Made by a program: the position numbers and the translations under genes. From positions 310,001-374,000 of the forward strand of contig NZ_JAABOK010000004.1 in NCBI RefSeq assembly GCF_009928525.1: a stretch of 64,000 bases of DNA, read 5' to 3'. This stretch comes from Chitinophaga solisilvae (lineage in GTDB: Bacteria; Bacteroidota; Bacteroidia; Chitinophagales; Chitinophagaceae). The notes beneath the pieces were generated by a model. The model searched no databases. It saw only the letters and a list, made by a program, of their open reading frames with translations, and was not told where the DNA came from. Below are positions 58,301-64,000 of this stretch, piece by piece (the first letter of the stretch is position 1; every line of letters begins with the position of its first letter).

Positions 58301-61300
58301 CGTACGGATGAATGCTGCTGAGTATTGCGCTTCATCTGCTATATCGATTTTTGTATAGCCCACAGCAAAGGGAACTTCTTTTTGAATCACCTGTACCGGC
58401 AGGCCGTCGTGCAATACGAAAGCGGTTCTTAGTATTTCATGACGACGGATCATAGCCTGTATCGCCGCTTCCAGGCGTTGTATATCGATATGGCCCTGTA
58501 CGCGGAATGCTTTGGGCAGGTTGTAGCTGAGAGCAGCGCCTTCCAGCTGGTGCAGGAGATAGAAGCGTTGCTGTGAAGAGGAGAGCGGATAGTAATCCTG
58601 TTCCGGTGCAGCAGGAATCAGCGCAGCAGGCTGTTGCTGCAATTGCGCAATCAATGCCGCCTGTTCCTTTAATACCGCATGGCGGAAGAAAAGCGGCAGC
58701 GGTATACTGACGCCGAAAGTGCGGAGTATTGCATTGATAGCCTTGACTGCTTTGAGGGAATGGCCGCCCAGTTCAAAGAAATGATGATGACGGCCAGCCT
58801 GCGGCACATGCAGTATCTCCATCCACAGGGCCGCTAATTGCAGCTCTGTATCCGTTACAGGGGCCTCGTAGCCCAAAGCGGCGATCGTTGCTTCCCGGGG
58901 CTCCGGCAGTCGTTTACGGTCAATCTTGCCATTGCCGGTCAGCGGGAAGCTGTCCATCAGCAGGAAGAAGGCCGGTACCATGTAATCGGGGAGGAAGGCG
59001 GAGAGATGCTGACGTAGGTCCGTTGGCGTTATGTTCACCTGTGTGGCTACATAAGCGCAGAGGTATTTATCGCCGGCGGGGTCTTCGCGGTCAATTACCA
59101 GCACGTCACTGACTGCAGGATGCGCGAGCAGTTTGCTTTCAATTTCGCCCAGCTCAATACGGAATCCCCTGATTTTTACCTGGTGGTCTATTCTGCCGAG
59201 GTACTCGAAATCCGCGTCCGGCAACATTTTAGCGAGGTCGCCGGTGCGGTACAGTTTTTCTCCGGGGATATAGGGATGGGGGATGAACCTTTCTGCGGTG
59301 AGTGCGGAGCGGTTGAGATATCCTCTGGCGAGGCCGGCGCCGCCAACGCATAATTCGCCTGCACTGCCGCGTGGCATAAGACGGCCGTCTCTGTCCAGTA
59401 TCACCATGGACAGCGTAGGGATCGGCTTGCCGATATTGCTGGCATTACTGTCGATTTCTTTTGATGTAATTTCCTTGTAAGTCACATGCACGGTAGTTTC
59501 TGTGATGCCGTACATGTTTATCAGCCGGCATGCCGGATATTGCTGTTGCCATGCCTTTAGCTTGCCGGGTTTGAGCGCTTCGCCGCCGAAGATGACATAC
59601 CGCAGCTGCAACGGCATATGGTGTTCCAGCGCCGCTGCGGCGAGGTTGTAGAATGCGCCGGGCGTCTGGTTGAGTACTGTCACCCGTTGCTGCCGCAGCA
59701 GCTGCAGGAAGTCGCCTGCATGCTGTGCTACTGCTTTGGACACGATGACGAGTCTGCCACCGAAGAGCAGCGCGCCGTACATCTCCCAGACAGAGAAGTC
59801 GAAACAATAGGAGTGGAACAGCGTCCAGGTGTCAGCTGCAGAGAAATCAAAGAGATCTTTTTCGTTGAAGAGCAGGCGCACCACATTGCGATGTTCTATC
59901 ATCACGCCTTTGGGCTTTCCGGTGGAGCCGGAAGTATAGATGATATAAGCCAGATCCTGCGGCTGTATAGCTACCTGCCGGAAGGGCATGGCTTCTTTCA
60001 GCTGATCGGTGCAGATGGTATGACCGTTATAATAAGGCAATGCAGGAATATCAGAGCGTGTCATCAACACAGCAGCGCCGCTGTCTTCCAGCATGTATTG
60101 AATCCTGTCTGCCGGATAATCGGGATCTATGGGGAGGTATGCTGCGCCTGCCTTGAGAATGCCCAGCAATGCCGCTATCATATCCGGACTTCTGTCCAGC
60201 AGCACGGCAATAATCCGGTCCCGCGTATCCGGCATCACAGCCTGTATGCTGGCAGCTACCTGGTTGGCTTTCGCCTGTAATACGCCGTAGGTCATCTCTT
60301 CGTTATTCCATATCAGCGCAGTATTATCGGGAAATGCATTCGCCTGTTCATCGAAGAAGTGATGTATGCATTTATCTTCCGGGTAAGCTGCAAGGGTATC
60401 GTTACATGTTGTGAGCAGCCATTGTTCTTCTGCGGGGCTGAGCATGGGGATGGCAGCCAGCGGCTGCTCCGGCAGTGCCAGTGCGGCAGTCAGGATGTTA
60501 GTATAATGCTGCAGCAGGCTTCCGGCGGTAGCCGGCAGGAAGAGGTCTGTGTTATAGGTGAGCTGCAGGCTGGAGTAGTCTGTTTCCAGCAATACGTCAC
60601 AATAGCCATAATCCTGTGCAGCAGGAAGTGATGCTCCAACGGCGAACATCACATCGAAGAGCGGATGCTGCGGGCGGAGTTTATCTGTGAGTTGGTCAAA
60701 TGGATAATCTTTATGACGGAGTGCCTGTCCGCAGGTATAGCTGACGTTGGCGAGCAGTTCACTGAAAGCAGTTTTGCCGGAAGGGAAGGCCCTTACGGGA
60801 AGGAGGTTGACAAAGGTGTTATTTGCGGCAGCAGGTGTTGCGCCGGCGCCTGCAGCTGCAGGAACGCCCACTACGATATCTTCCTGTCCGGTATATTTAT
60901 ATAAAGCAGCGAATAGGGCGGTAAGCATAATAGCATCCGGGCTGGCATGCTGTTGCAGTTGTTTGCGGCATGTTTCCGGAATGGCCAGATGTACAGTCTG
61001 CCGCTGAAAGGAAGGCTGTGCGGGTTGGGGAAAGTCGTTGGGCAGAGACAGTACAGGGGCTTCTGCCGGGAATTGTTCCAGCCAGTATGTTTCCTGTGCA
61101 GGCACGTACATGTCTCCTGCGGGGGAGGCGCCTGACAGCAGGTTTTCATACAATGCGCGGAGGCGGCTGACGGAGATGCCGGTGTTTCCTGTGTAGAGGT
61201 AGTATGATGTGGAGGATTGTTCCAGAAGGATACACACATGTGACGGGTTTCCGGATGCCAGTTGCAGTAGCTGAACAGGGTAGTCATCCTGACTGTCTGT

Positions 61301-61489
61301 CGTTGCTGCAGTTGTCAGGGTGAGCGGGTTTGTCTGTTGTGCTGTGAGTATGTCAAAGGCTTTCCGGAGAAGTTGTTTGTCGATATGTCCTTTTATATAC
61401 GTATAGCCGATACCGTTATTAACTGCCGGCGCCGGAAATAGTTGTCGTTCAAACCAGATTGTACTTTGGTTAGCAGAAATGGGAAACAT
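52343..61489 (-). CDS. Initiating NRPS of the hybrid operon: degenerate C, A(Thr)-T-C-A(Thr)-T-C-A-T
   Basis: 3048 residues. The N-terminal C domain is reduced: the place of HHxxxDG (about 118-128) reads YTGNTGIS, so it probably cannot condense. A1 (about 350-850) and A2 (about 1390-1890) are nearly identical and both give the pocket DFWNIGMVHK, the standard Thr code. T1 has S911 and T2 S1949. C2 has HHIVSDA at 1091 (Ala for Gly) and C3 HHIIADG at 2129. A3 (about 2430-2920) has pocket DALYFGAVSK, which I cannot assign. T3 has S2993 in GGNSL, after which the protein ends with a basic tail that may dock to the KS protein. It is the first gene of the operon. No E domain is present. An acyl cap is possible but not proven, as the starter C lacks its motif. 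Confidence 0.95.
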   Translation of the reverse strand: MFPISANQSTIWFERQLFPAPAVNNGIGYTYIKGHIDKQLLRKAFDILTAQQTNPLTLTTAATTDSQDDYPVQLLQLASGNPSHVCILLEQSSTSYYLYTGNTGISVSRLRALYENLLSGASPAGDMYVPAQETYWLEQFPAEAPVLSLPNDFPQPAQPSFQRQTVHLAIPETCRKQLQQHASPDAIMLTALFAALYKYTGQEDIVVGVPAAAGAGATPAAANNTFVNLLPVRAFPSGKTAFSELLANVSYTCGQALRHKDYPFDQLTDKLRPQHPLFDVMFAVGASLPAAQDYGYCDVLLETDYSSLQLTYNTDLFLPATAGSLLQHYTNILTAALALPEQPLAAIPMLSPAEEQWLLTTCNDTLAAYPEDKCIHHFFDEQANAFPDNTALIWNNEEMTYGVLQAKANQVAASIQAVMPDTRDRIIAVLLDRSPDMIAALLGILKAGAAYLPIDPDYPADRIQYMLEDSGAAVLMTRSDIPALPYYNGHTICTDQLKEAMPFRQVAIQPQDLAYIIYTSGSTGKPKGVMIEHRNVVRLLFNEKDLFDFSAADTWTLFHSYCFDFSVWEMYGALLFGGRLVIVSKAVAQHAGDFLQLLRQQRVTVLNQTPGAFYNLAAAALEHHMPLQLRYVIFGGEALKPGKLKAWQQQYPACRLINMYGITETTVHVTYKEITSKEIDSNASNIGKPIPTLSMVILDRDGRLMPRGSAGELCVGGAGLARGYLNRSALTAERFIPHPYIPGEKLYRTGDLAKMLPDADFEYLGRIDHQVKIRGFRIELGEIESKLLAHPAVSDVLVIDREDPAGDKYLCAYVATQVNITPTDLRQHLSAFLPDYMVPAFFLLMDSFPLTGNGKIDRKRLPEPREATIAALGYEAPVTDTELQLAALWMEILHVPQAGRHHHFFELGGHSLKAVKAINAILRTFGVSIPLPLFFRHAVLKEQAALIAQLQQQPAALIPAAPEQDYYPLSSSQQRFYLLHQLEGAALSYNLPKAFRVQGHIDIQRLEAAIQAMIRRHEILRTAFVLHDGLPVQVIQKEVPFAVGYTKIDIADEAQYSAAFIRTFDLASPPLLRAHYYDYGHDNGLFLFDMHHIVSDAVSNELFTTELLQLYQGTPLPPVTLQYKDFAVWQQNRPDTALLQEQENYWLQQFADEVPALSLPADFPRPAQQSFHGKREQLTLPAEVYRQLTQSCEQWGTTLHQLLMAAFSTLLYKYSGNSDIVIGVPAAGRTRAELENVMGAFINTLAIRTFPSGQQTFRELLSAISQTSAAGLRHQDYPFEQLIDKLQLKRDLSRHPLFDIMFSFLQEEKIMLPVETGSAQALQPAYHVSKFDLLLEAMQSDQSLTLSLEYSTGLFLPDTVQTLLQHYLQILTTVLTQPDQPLAAIPMLSPAEEQWLLTECNDTLAAYPEDKCIHHFFDEQANAFPDNTALIWNNEEMTYGVLQAKANQVAANIQAVMPDTRDRIIAVLLDRSPDMIAALLGILKAGAAYLPIDPDYPADRIQYMLEDSGAAVLMTRSDIPALPYYNGHTICTDQLPAAAAFRPVAVKPQDLAYIIYTSGSTGKPKGVMIEHRNVVRLFFNEKDLFDFSAADTWTLFHSYCFDFSVWEMYGALLFGGRLVIVSKAVAQHAGDFLQLLQQQRVTVLNQTPGAFYNLAAAAQEHHMPLQLRYVIFGGEALKPGKLKAWQQQYPACRLINMYGITETTVHVTYKEITSKEIDSNASNIGKPIPTLSMVILDRDGRLMPRGSAGELCVGGAGLARGYLNRSALTAERFIPHPYIPGEKLYRTGDLAKMLPDADFEYLGRIDHQVKIRGFRIELGEIESKLLAHPAVSDVLVIDREDPAGDKYLCAYVATQENITPTDLRQHLSAFLPDYMVPAFFLLMDSFPLTGNGKIDRKRLPEPQAAAIAAAGYEAPVTDTELQLAALWSKVLHVPNVSLHHHFFELGGHSLKAAQLSALIHKQFHVELPLREIFAAPAFRDMAARIAKGVRSAHHHIVPATPQAWYPASSAEKRLYIINQIDGAGISYNIPVVYALTGQPDLKRLTDALHLLVSRHEILRTAFDIRDNEVIQVVQEDVLTDIPLHECPADKLPDFINAFIQPFPLTAAPLLRAAIVKTDSDRYYLLLDLHHIIADGVAVSNLLQELSAAYNGDALPVLAVQTKDYAVWQQQWLQSAEARSARAFWKAQFEEETTLLNMPVDYVRPPVKSYDGAWYTFSIPATLSTAIKEISRANGATSFMLMLAAYNILLSRYSGQEDIITGTPVAGRSHADVQELLGMFVNTLPMRTAPAAEKRFPDFLREIKELSLRAFEHQDYPFEALLDDLDITRDMSRNPLFDYMFTYRADQGQFLQLADVEVSPVPVPRTISKMDLTLEIHETEDGELSGGIEYATRIFAPDTITRFAAHYLEVLAQIAANPEIQLQHISIISAAEKEQILQFSHATGNAYTPFPEGEKDIYTLFEKRAAQYPDHIAVDTEKGTVTYRELEARVSRVAAVLQAAGAGPDKIIALCTERSVDMITGMLAILKAGAAYLPVDPDYPEERVRYMLDNSGALLVLTQQQLSDNLSYAANKIFIDALPAAVTAMPPVKRSPESLAYVIYTSGSTGKPKGVLIEHHSFYNSVLSNAGNYRNGFSAADVCLSLSNISFDASVLEIFIPLVHGARLVLVNREHVYDVKSLAAVITAKGVTFCYIPPSLLQPLYKTLRGNTPVSVNKLFVGVEPIKDTTLQQYISLNEKMEIVNAYGPTEAAVSCSWYRYQPGQPRGVYIPIGKPLRNARLYIVNEHMQLQPAGVPGELCIAGEGLARGYLHNPALTAEKFVDNPFEPGRKLYRTGDLAKWLPDGNIFFSGRKDHQVKIRGFRIEPGEIENKLMEHPEIKQALVIDKTDNGGNKYLCAYVISARQLDPALLRAHLGASLPAYMIPSFFIVMEKFPLTSNEKIDRKALPEPEINAGNGAGLTLPEDATESKLLHIWQTILESDQISTTDNFFTIGGNSLKIINMLSLLQQSFGDALKVSDLFDKPTIREQAAAVNRSMHKNSRQPSKAKRVEF
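55719..57355 (-). repeat. Near-identical A-domain repeat, copy 2 (within the initiating NRPS)
   Basis: Codes for the second Thr-type A domain with its flanking linker. It matches 58833-60469 base for base except for scattered substitutions, at a constant offset of 3114 bases (1038 codons) and with no gap. Differences cluster near 56850-56890. The flanking C and T domains of the two modules are clearly different, so the similarity is local. Confidence 0.9.
58833..60469 (-). repeat. Near-identical A-domain repeat, copy 1 (within the initiating NRPS)
   Basis: Codes for the first Thr-type A domain. The pair with 55719-57355 has sharp borders at the linker before the T domain (GCTAATTGCAGCTCTGTATC on the plus strand) and at the C-A linker, which is what gene conversion or a recent A-domain exchange would leave. 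Confidence 0.9.
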
Positions 61490-62540
61490 AGTTTAATATT
61501 TGACGCAATGACTTTAATGGTATAACCCGGAAGCTGCAGAATAGGCGAAAAGTGCAGCCTGGGTTAAGTTTGAGAATTATAGTTGTTTTATTCTTATTGT
61601 TGGCATTCGCTCAAAAAGAGGAACTCATAAACAATTTCATCATCTAACAGCATCATTTGAAAAACAGGTCATAGGTGCAAAGGAAAACAGGATTACGCGG
61701 GAAGTCGTCCGGTTTGCCGGCCGCAGCGTATTGTACGCTGAAGTAAGGCCGCGATGGAATACGGCAATGCTTGCAGCATCATGCAGCGATATGCTACGGG
61801 AATGTTCGCTGTTCGGTTGTACAATAAATGAACAGTGCACTACATGACTATCCGCCTGATTATTGAATTTGAATCGATAGCGCAGACATTCGCACATTGT
61901 TAAATAAGAGACAGGCTAATCCCTGGGCAGCAGCGGTCGGGCAAACCGTTATTTAGCAGGAACAGCAGTGTCGTGACTAGAAAGAGAAATAGGGCACCGC
62001 AGTTCCCGGATTTTCGGGCATTTTTTTCATTTCGTTGTGATTTTTTTCGATAAAAGTTTTCAATATTAAGTTGATCATATGTTCGTGGCAAAGTTGGGCA
62101 ACAATAATCAACCGGGCATGTTCCGTTTAAAATAAAAAACGCACGCTTTGCGTGGATAGTATTCCGATAATTGAAGGTATAATTTTTTTTGTTGAAAAAA
62201 AATATTTCGCCGGGATCATTTTTGAGAACCGGTGGCAATAGTATGGCAAATAGTTATGCCACCTTTATGCAGACTGCATTTCAGAAGATTGTAAAAATTA
62301 TTGTCAGCGCAGACTAAGTAATTGTTGTTATAATTTTAACGAAAGAGATAGATCAGACCGTTGATGCAGAGGCCCTTTTTTATGTAACAGGGATACAGTT
62401 GTTGTAACATGTATGACTGTATCCCCGGTTGTCTGTTACAGGGATTAAAGGCGGGGATATTTCCCCGGGGAAATAACTGCTGTAGTATTGCATTGAGTTG
62501 GTGTATGGGCTATCAGCAGCCTGATGAAGCGGCCGTGTAT
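61490..62540. other. Long AT-rich non-coding region upstream of the hybrid operon
   Basis: About 1050 bases with no convincing gene; open frames at 61640-61897 and 61900-62238 (minus) have no gene-like composition. It should hold the promoter of the eight-gene operon. A TATAAT box occurs on the minus strand at 61576-61581, just upstream of a hairpin at 61524-61565, but Bacteroidota promoters use a different consensus, so this is only a candidate. Confidence 0.5.
61524..61565 (-). promoter_or_regulatory. Hairpin in the presumed 5' leader of the hybrid NRPS/PKS operon
   Basis: On the plus strand AACCC and AGCTGCA (61524-61538) pair with TGCAG and GGGTT (61553-61565), with a small internal mismatch and a 14-base loop. 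It lies 35 bases upstream of the NRPS start codon. It has no T tract on the coding strand, so control of translation or mRNA stability is more likely than termination. Confidence 0.45.
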
Positions 62541-62924
62541 CTAGGACTGTACTTCCCCTGTCATAAAGAAGCCATGATTCAGGAGGGTCCCTGCATCATG
62601 GGAGCAGCCGAGAGGATAAAGCGACCCGGGAGCAAGTACTATATCATAGTAAGTGGTATTGATGAGGGTAGCGCCTTTATAGTCTTCCTGTCTTATTGTA
62701 ACTGTAAAGGTACGGGTAGGGTCCGGATTTTTGATGTAGGTGAACTTGCCGTAAACCCCGAACAGGCATCCGTTGGTAAAGTAATACTGGCATACAAAGA
62801 GCGGCCGCGCTGCTAAAGTGTTTGCCTTTACGGCGGGGAGTGAATTATCCTGAATATGACGTTGGTTACCTGGCAGACATAAACCTGCGGCAAGCGCCAG
62901 GCTGATGGAAATTCTGGTCAGCAT
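62541..62924 (-). CDS. Small secreted protein of unknown function
   Basis: 127 residues with a plausible signal peptide (MLTRISISLALAAGLCLPG). The mature part looks beta-rich (FVCQYYFTNGCLFGVYGKF, RTFTVTIRQEDYKGATLINT) and holds three Cys that could form a disulfide. I do not recognise the family. A plus-strand frame covers most of the same bases (62409-62816) but has no signal peptide and a Cys-rich, irregular composition, so the minus strand is preferred. The gene stands alone, upstream of the large operon and on the same strand, but more than 1 kb away from it. Confidence 0.6.
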   Translation of the reverse strand: MLTRISISLALAAGLCLPGNQRHIQDNSLPAVKANTLAARPLFVCQYYFTNGCLFGVYGKFTYIKNPDPTRTFTVTIRQEDYKGATLINTTYYDIVLAPGSLYPLGCSHDAGTLLNHGFFMTGEVQS

Positions 62925-62992
62925 AAAAATGATTTTGAGGGATGAACAATAATTATTTCAAAATAGAGCTAATGTAAAGATAGGGTTATTAC

Positions 62993-63117
62993 GAATTACG
63001 AATTACGAATGACAAATTACGAATGCTGTACGAAGATATAAGCGAAAAATGTAGCTGCCGTTATCCGCTTATATCTTCGTACAGCATTCGTAATTTGCCA
63101 TTCGTAATTCGTAATTC
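62993..63117. repeat. Heptamer palindrome D with 52-bp arms
   Basis: Arms 62993-63044 and 63066-63117 are reverse complements with one mismatch. The outer arm has AATTACG heptamers and the inner arm reads GCTGTACGAAGATATAAGCG. The 21-base loop on the minus strand starts GATAACGGCAGCTACATTTT, sharing GATAAC with the other three elements. It separates the small secreted protein gene from the sigma factor gene. Confidence 0.93.
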
Positions 63118-63211
63118 CTAAATGAGTGCCTCTCAAATAAGAGGGGTTTTTGCTATATTAGCACCAACGCCATGCACCGTATTGATTTTCAGCAGCCAGC
63201 CAGATAGTTTA

Positions 63212-63796
63212 ATGTACGATAGTATCTATACAGACCGATCATTGTTTCAGCGCATTAGTGAAGGCGATGAAGAAGCCTTTGGTATCCTTTTCAACAGTTC
63301 CCTGCAAACCCTGGAACCTTTTATCAGAAAGCTGGTAAAGAAGCAGGAAGATGTGAAGGAAGTGATACAGGCTACCTTTATGCGGGTATGGCTCAGCAGG
63401 GATAAGCTGGCGGCAATAGAGCAGCCGCGTGCCTGGCTCACCAGGGTAGCCGCCAATGAATGCTATACCCTGCTCAGGAAGGAAGCCACTGAATTCAGGT
63501 TGCGGCAGGCCGCGCAGGAGTCTGTAATGCCTGATACGGATACCGGTCAGTTCAGTTTCAGGGAGCTGCAGCATATCATTGAAGAAGCTGTCATGCAGCT
63601 GTCGCCCCAGCGGCGGCGTATATTCCAGATGAGCCGTAACCAGGGGATGAAGATCCCTGAAATAGCCGAAGCACTTGATCTTTCTCCTCATACCGTTAAA
63701 AATGCCCTCGTCGCTTCCCTGAAATTCATAAGGGAGTATCTGCAGCGTTACGGGCATACTTTCCCCCTCATTTTCCTGATGATGATCTGCCGGTAA
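63212..63796 (+). CDS. ECF RNA polymerase sigma factor
   Basis: 194 residues from the ATG at 63212 (MYDSIYTDRSLFQRISEGDE); the open frame reaches 63122, but the extra 30 residues are unlike the family. Region 2 (residues about 10-80) includes EVIQATFMRVWLSRD, which contacts the -10 region and core enzyme. Region 4 (about 125-180) contains LSPQRRRIFQMSRNQGMKIP and the helix-turn-helix EIAEALDLSPHTVKNAL. This is the Bacteroidota type normally encoded beside a FecR anti-sigma factor and a SusCD locus. A FecR gene follows after 83 bases, as expected, so it probably controls a nutrient uptake locus beyond the window. Confidence 0.95.
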   Translation: MYDSIYTDRSLFQRISEGDEEAFGILFNSSLQTLEPFIRKLVKKQEDVKEVIQATFMRVWLSRDKLAAIEQPRAWLTRVAANECYTLLRKEATEFRLRQAAQESVMPDTDTGQFSFRELQHIIEEAVMQLSPQRRRIFQMSRNQGMKIPEIAEALDLSPHTVKNALVASLKFIREYLQRYGHTFPLIFLMMICR

Positions 63797-63879
63797 AAAT
63801 TTTTTTTTATCCGGATAGGTCCTTTTCTTTTTCAGCTGATTCATATTAAGGAGAGGAATCTCTTTTTAATACGATCAAT

Positions 63880-64000
63880 ATGCAGGAACAAAGGATCAGG
63901 TATTTATTGCAGCAACGCCTGTCGGGCGCCGCCACCACTGAAGAAGAGGCCGCCTTGTATGCCTTGCTGGAAGATGACGGCAACCGGGATCTGTTCATGG
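63880..64000 (+). CDS. FecR-type anti-sigma factor, N-terminal part (cut by the window end)
   Basis: The first 40 codons of a gene that runs out of the window. The sequence [20 protein letters not shown], followed by [19 protein letters not shown], is the typical N-terminal sigma-binding region of Bacteroidota FecR proteins (short helix, SG-[AT]-T-x-EE, then a second acidic helix). An AAGGAGAGG stretch lies about 25 bases upstream, rather far for a Shine-Dalgarno sequence. The gene order sigma factor, FecR is standard for transmembrane signalling with a TonB receptor. Confidence 0.85.
   Translation, partial: MQEQRIRYLLQQRLSGAATTEEEAALYALLEDDGNRDLFM

Noticed and set aside
61640..62238. Two minus-strand ORFs upstream of the hybrid operon
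   Set aside because: The translations have no family features, signal peptide or regular composition, and lie in AT-rich DNA that more likely holds the promoter.
62409..62816. Plus-strand ORF of 135 codons
   Set aside because: It overlaps the minus-strand ORF 62541-62924, which has a signal peptide and a regular beta-rich composition. Only one can be real, and the minus strand is more convincing.
63122..63211. A longer start for the ECF sigma factor
   Set aside because: The extra 30 residues are unlike sigma factors; the ATG at 63212 gives the standard N-terminus.

Overview
The window looks like a chromosomal segment of a Bacteroidota bacterium, most likely a Chitinophaga-like member of the Chitinophagaceae. 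The reasons are a SusC/SusD pair with a lipoprotein SusD, an ECF sigma factor followed by a FecR-type anti-sigma factor, a short Bacteroidota-style Crp/Fnr protein, weak Shine-Dalgarno sequences, and very large NRPS genes next to a terpene synthase. No rRNA, tRNA, CRISPR array, transposase or integrase was seen.

Layout. 1-5253 (+): the 3' end of a susC gene, susD and a dipeptidyl-peptidase IV, which form a peptide uptake and degradation locus. 5970-15599 (-): a six-gene run of two nitrilase-fold paralogues, a 1381-residue protein of unknown function, a 69-residue Nif11-like leader peptide, an unrecognised 349-residue protein, and a fusion of an alpha/alpha-toroid (squalene-cyclase-like) domain with a phytanoyl-CoA-dioxygenase-like domain. 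This resembles an undescribed RiPP-type cluster. 15867-22850: a lipoprotein, a class I terpene synthase, a hybrid histidine kinase, a Crp/Fnr regulator, an outer-membrane protein, a broken EamA transporter and a small secreted protein.

23184-32573 (+): a self-contained three-module NRPS that starts with an A domain and ends with a thioester reductase, so it should release a tripeptide aldehyde or alcohol. It converges on a second system, 61489-33281 (-), an eight-gene operon. That operon holds an NRPS with two Thr-type modules and a third module, a five-gene FkbH-type set for a glycerate-derived (hydroxymalonyl-ACP) extender, a KS / inactive-AT / carrier / C protein, and a final NRPS with an Orn-type module and a thioesterase. 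The extender set is a 3-hydroxyacyl-CoA dehydrogenase, an ACP, an acyl-CoA dehydrogenase, a KAS III-like protein with an altered triad, and FkbH. Read in order, the line would give Thr-Thr-X-(alpha-hydroxy-beta-keto C2 unit)-Y-Orn-Z, released by the TE. Specificities were read by eye from A-domain pocket residues: Thr and Orn are strong, the others weak.

62541-64000: a small secreted protein, then an ECF sigma factor and the start of a FecR anti-sigma gene, probably controlling another SusCD locus beyond the window.

Four intergenic sites (21934-22260, 32572-32711, 33133-33281, 62993-63117) carry one family of long palindromes. The arms are built from an AATTACG/AATTGCG heptamer and the loop has a conserved GATAAC core. 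Two of these palindromes abut the stop codons of the two convergent NRPS genes.
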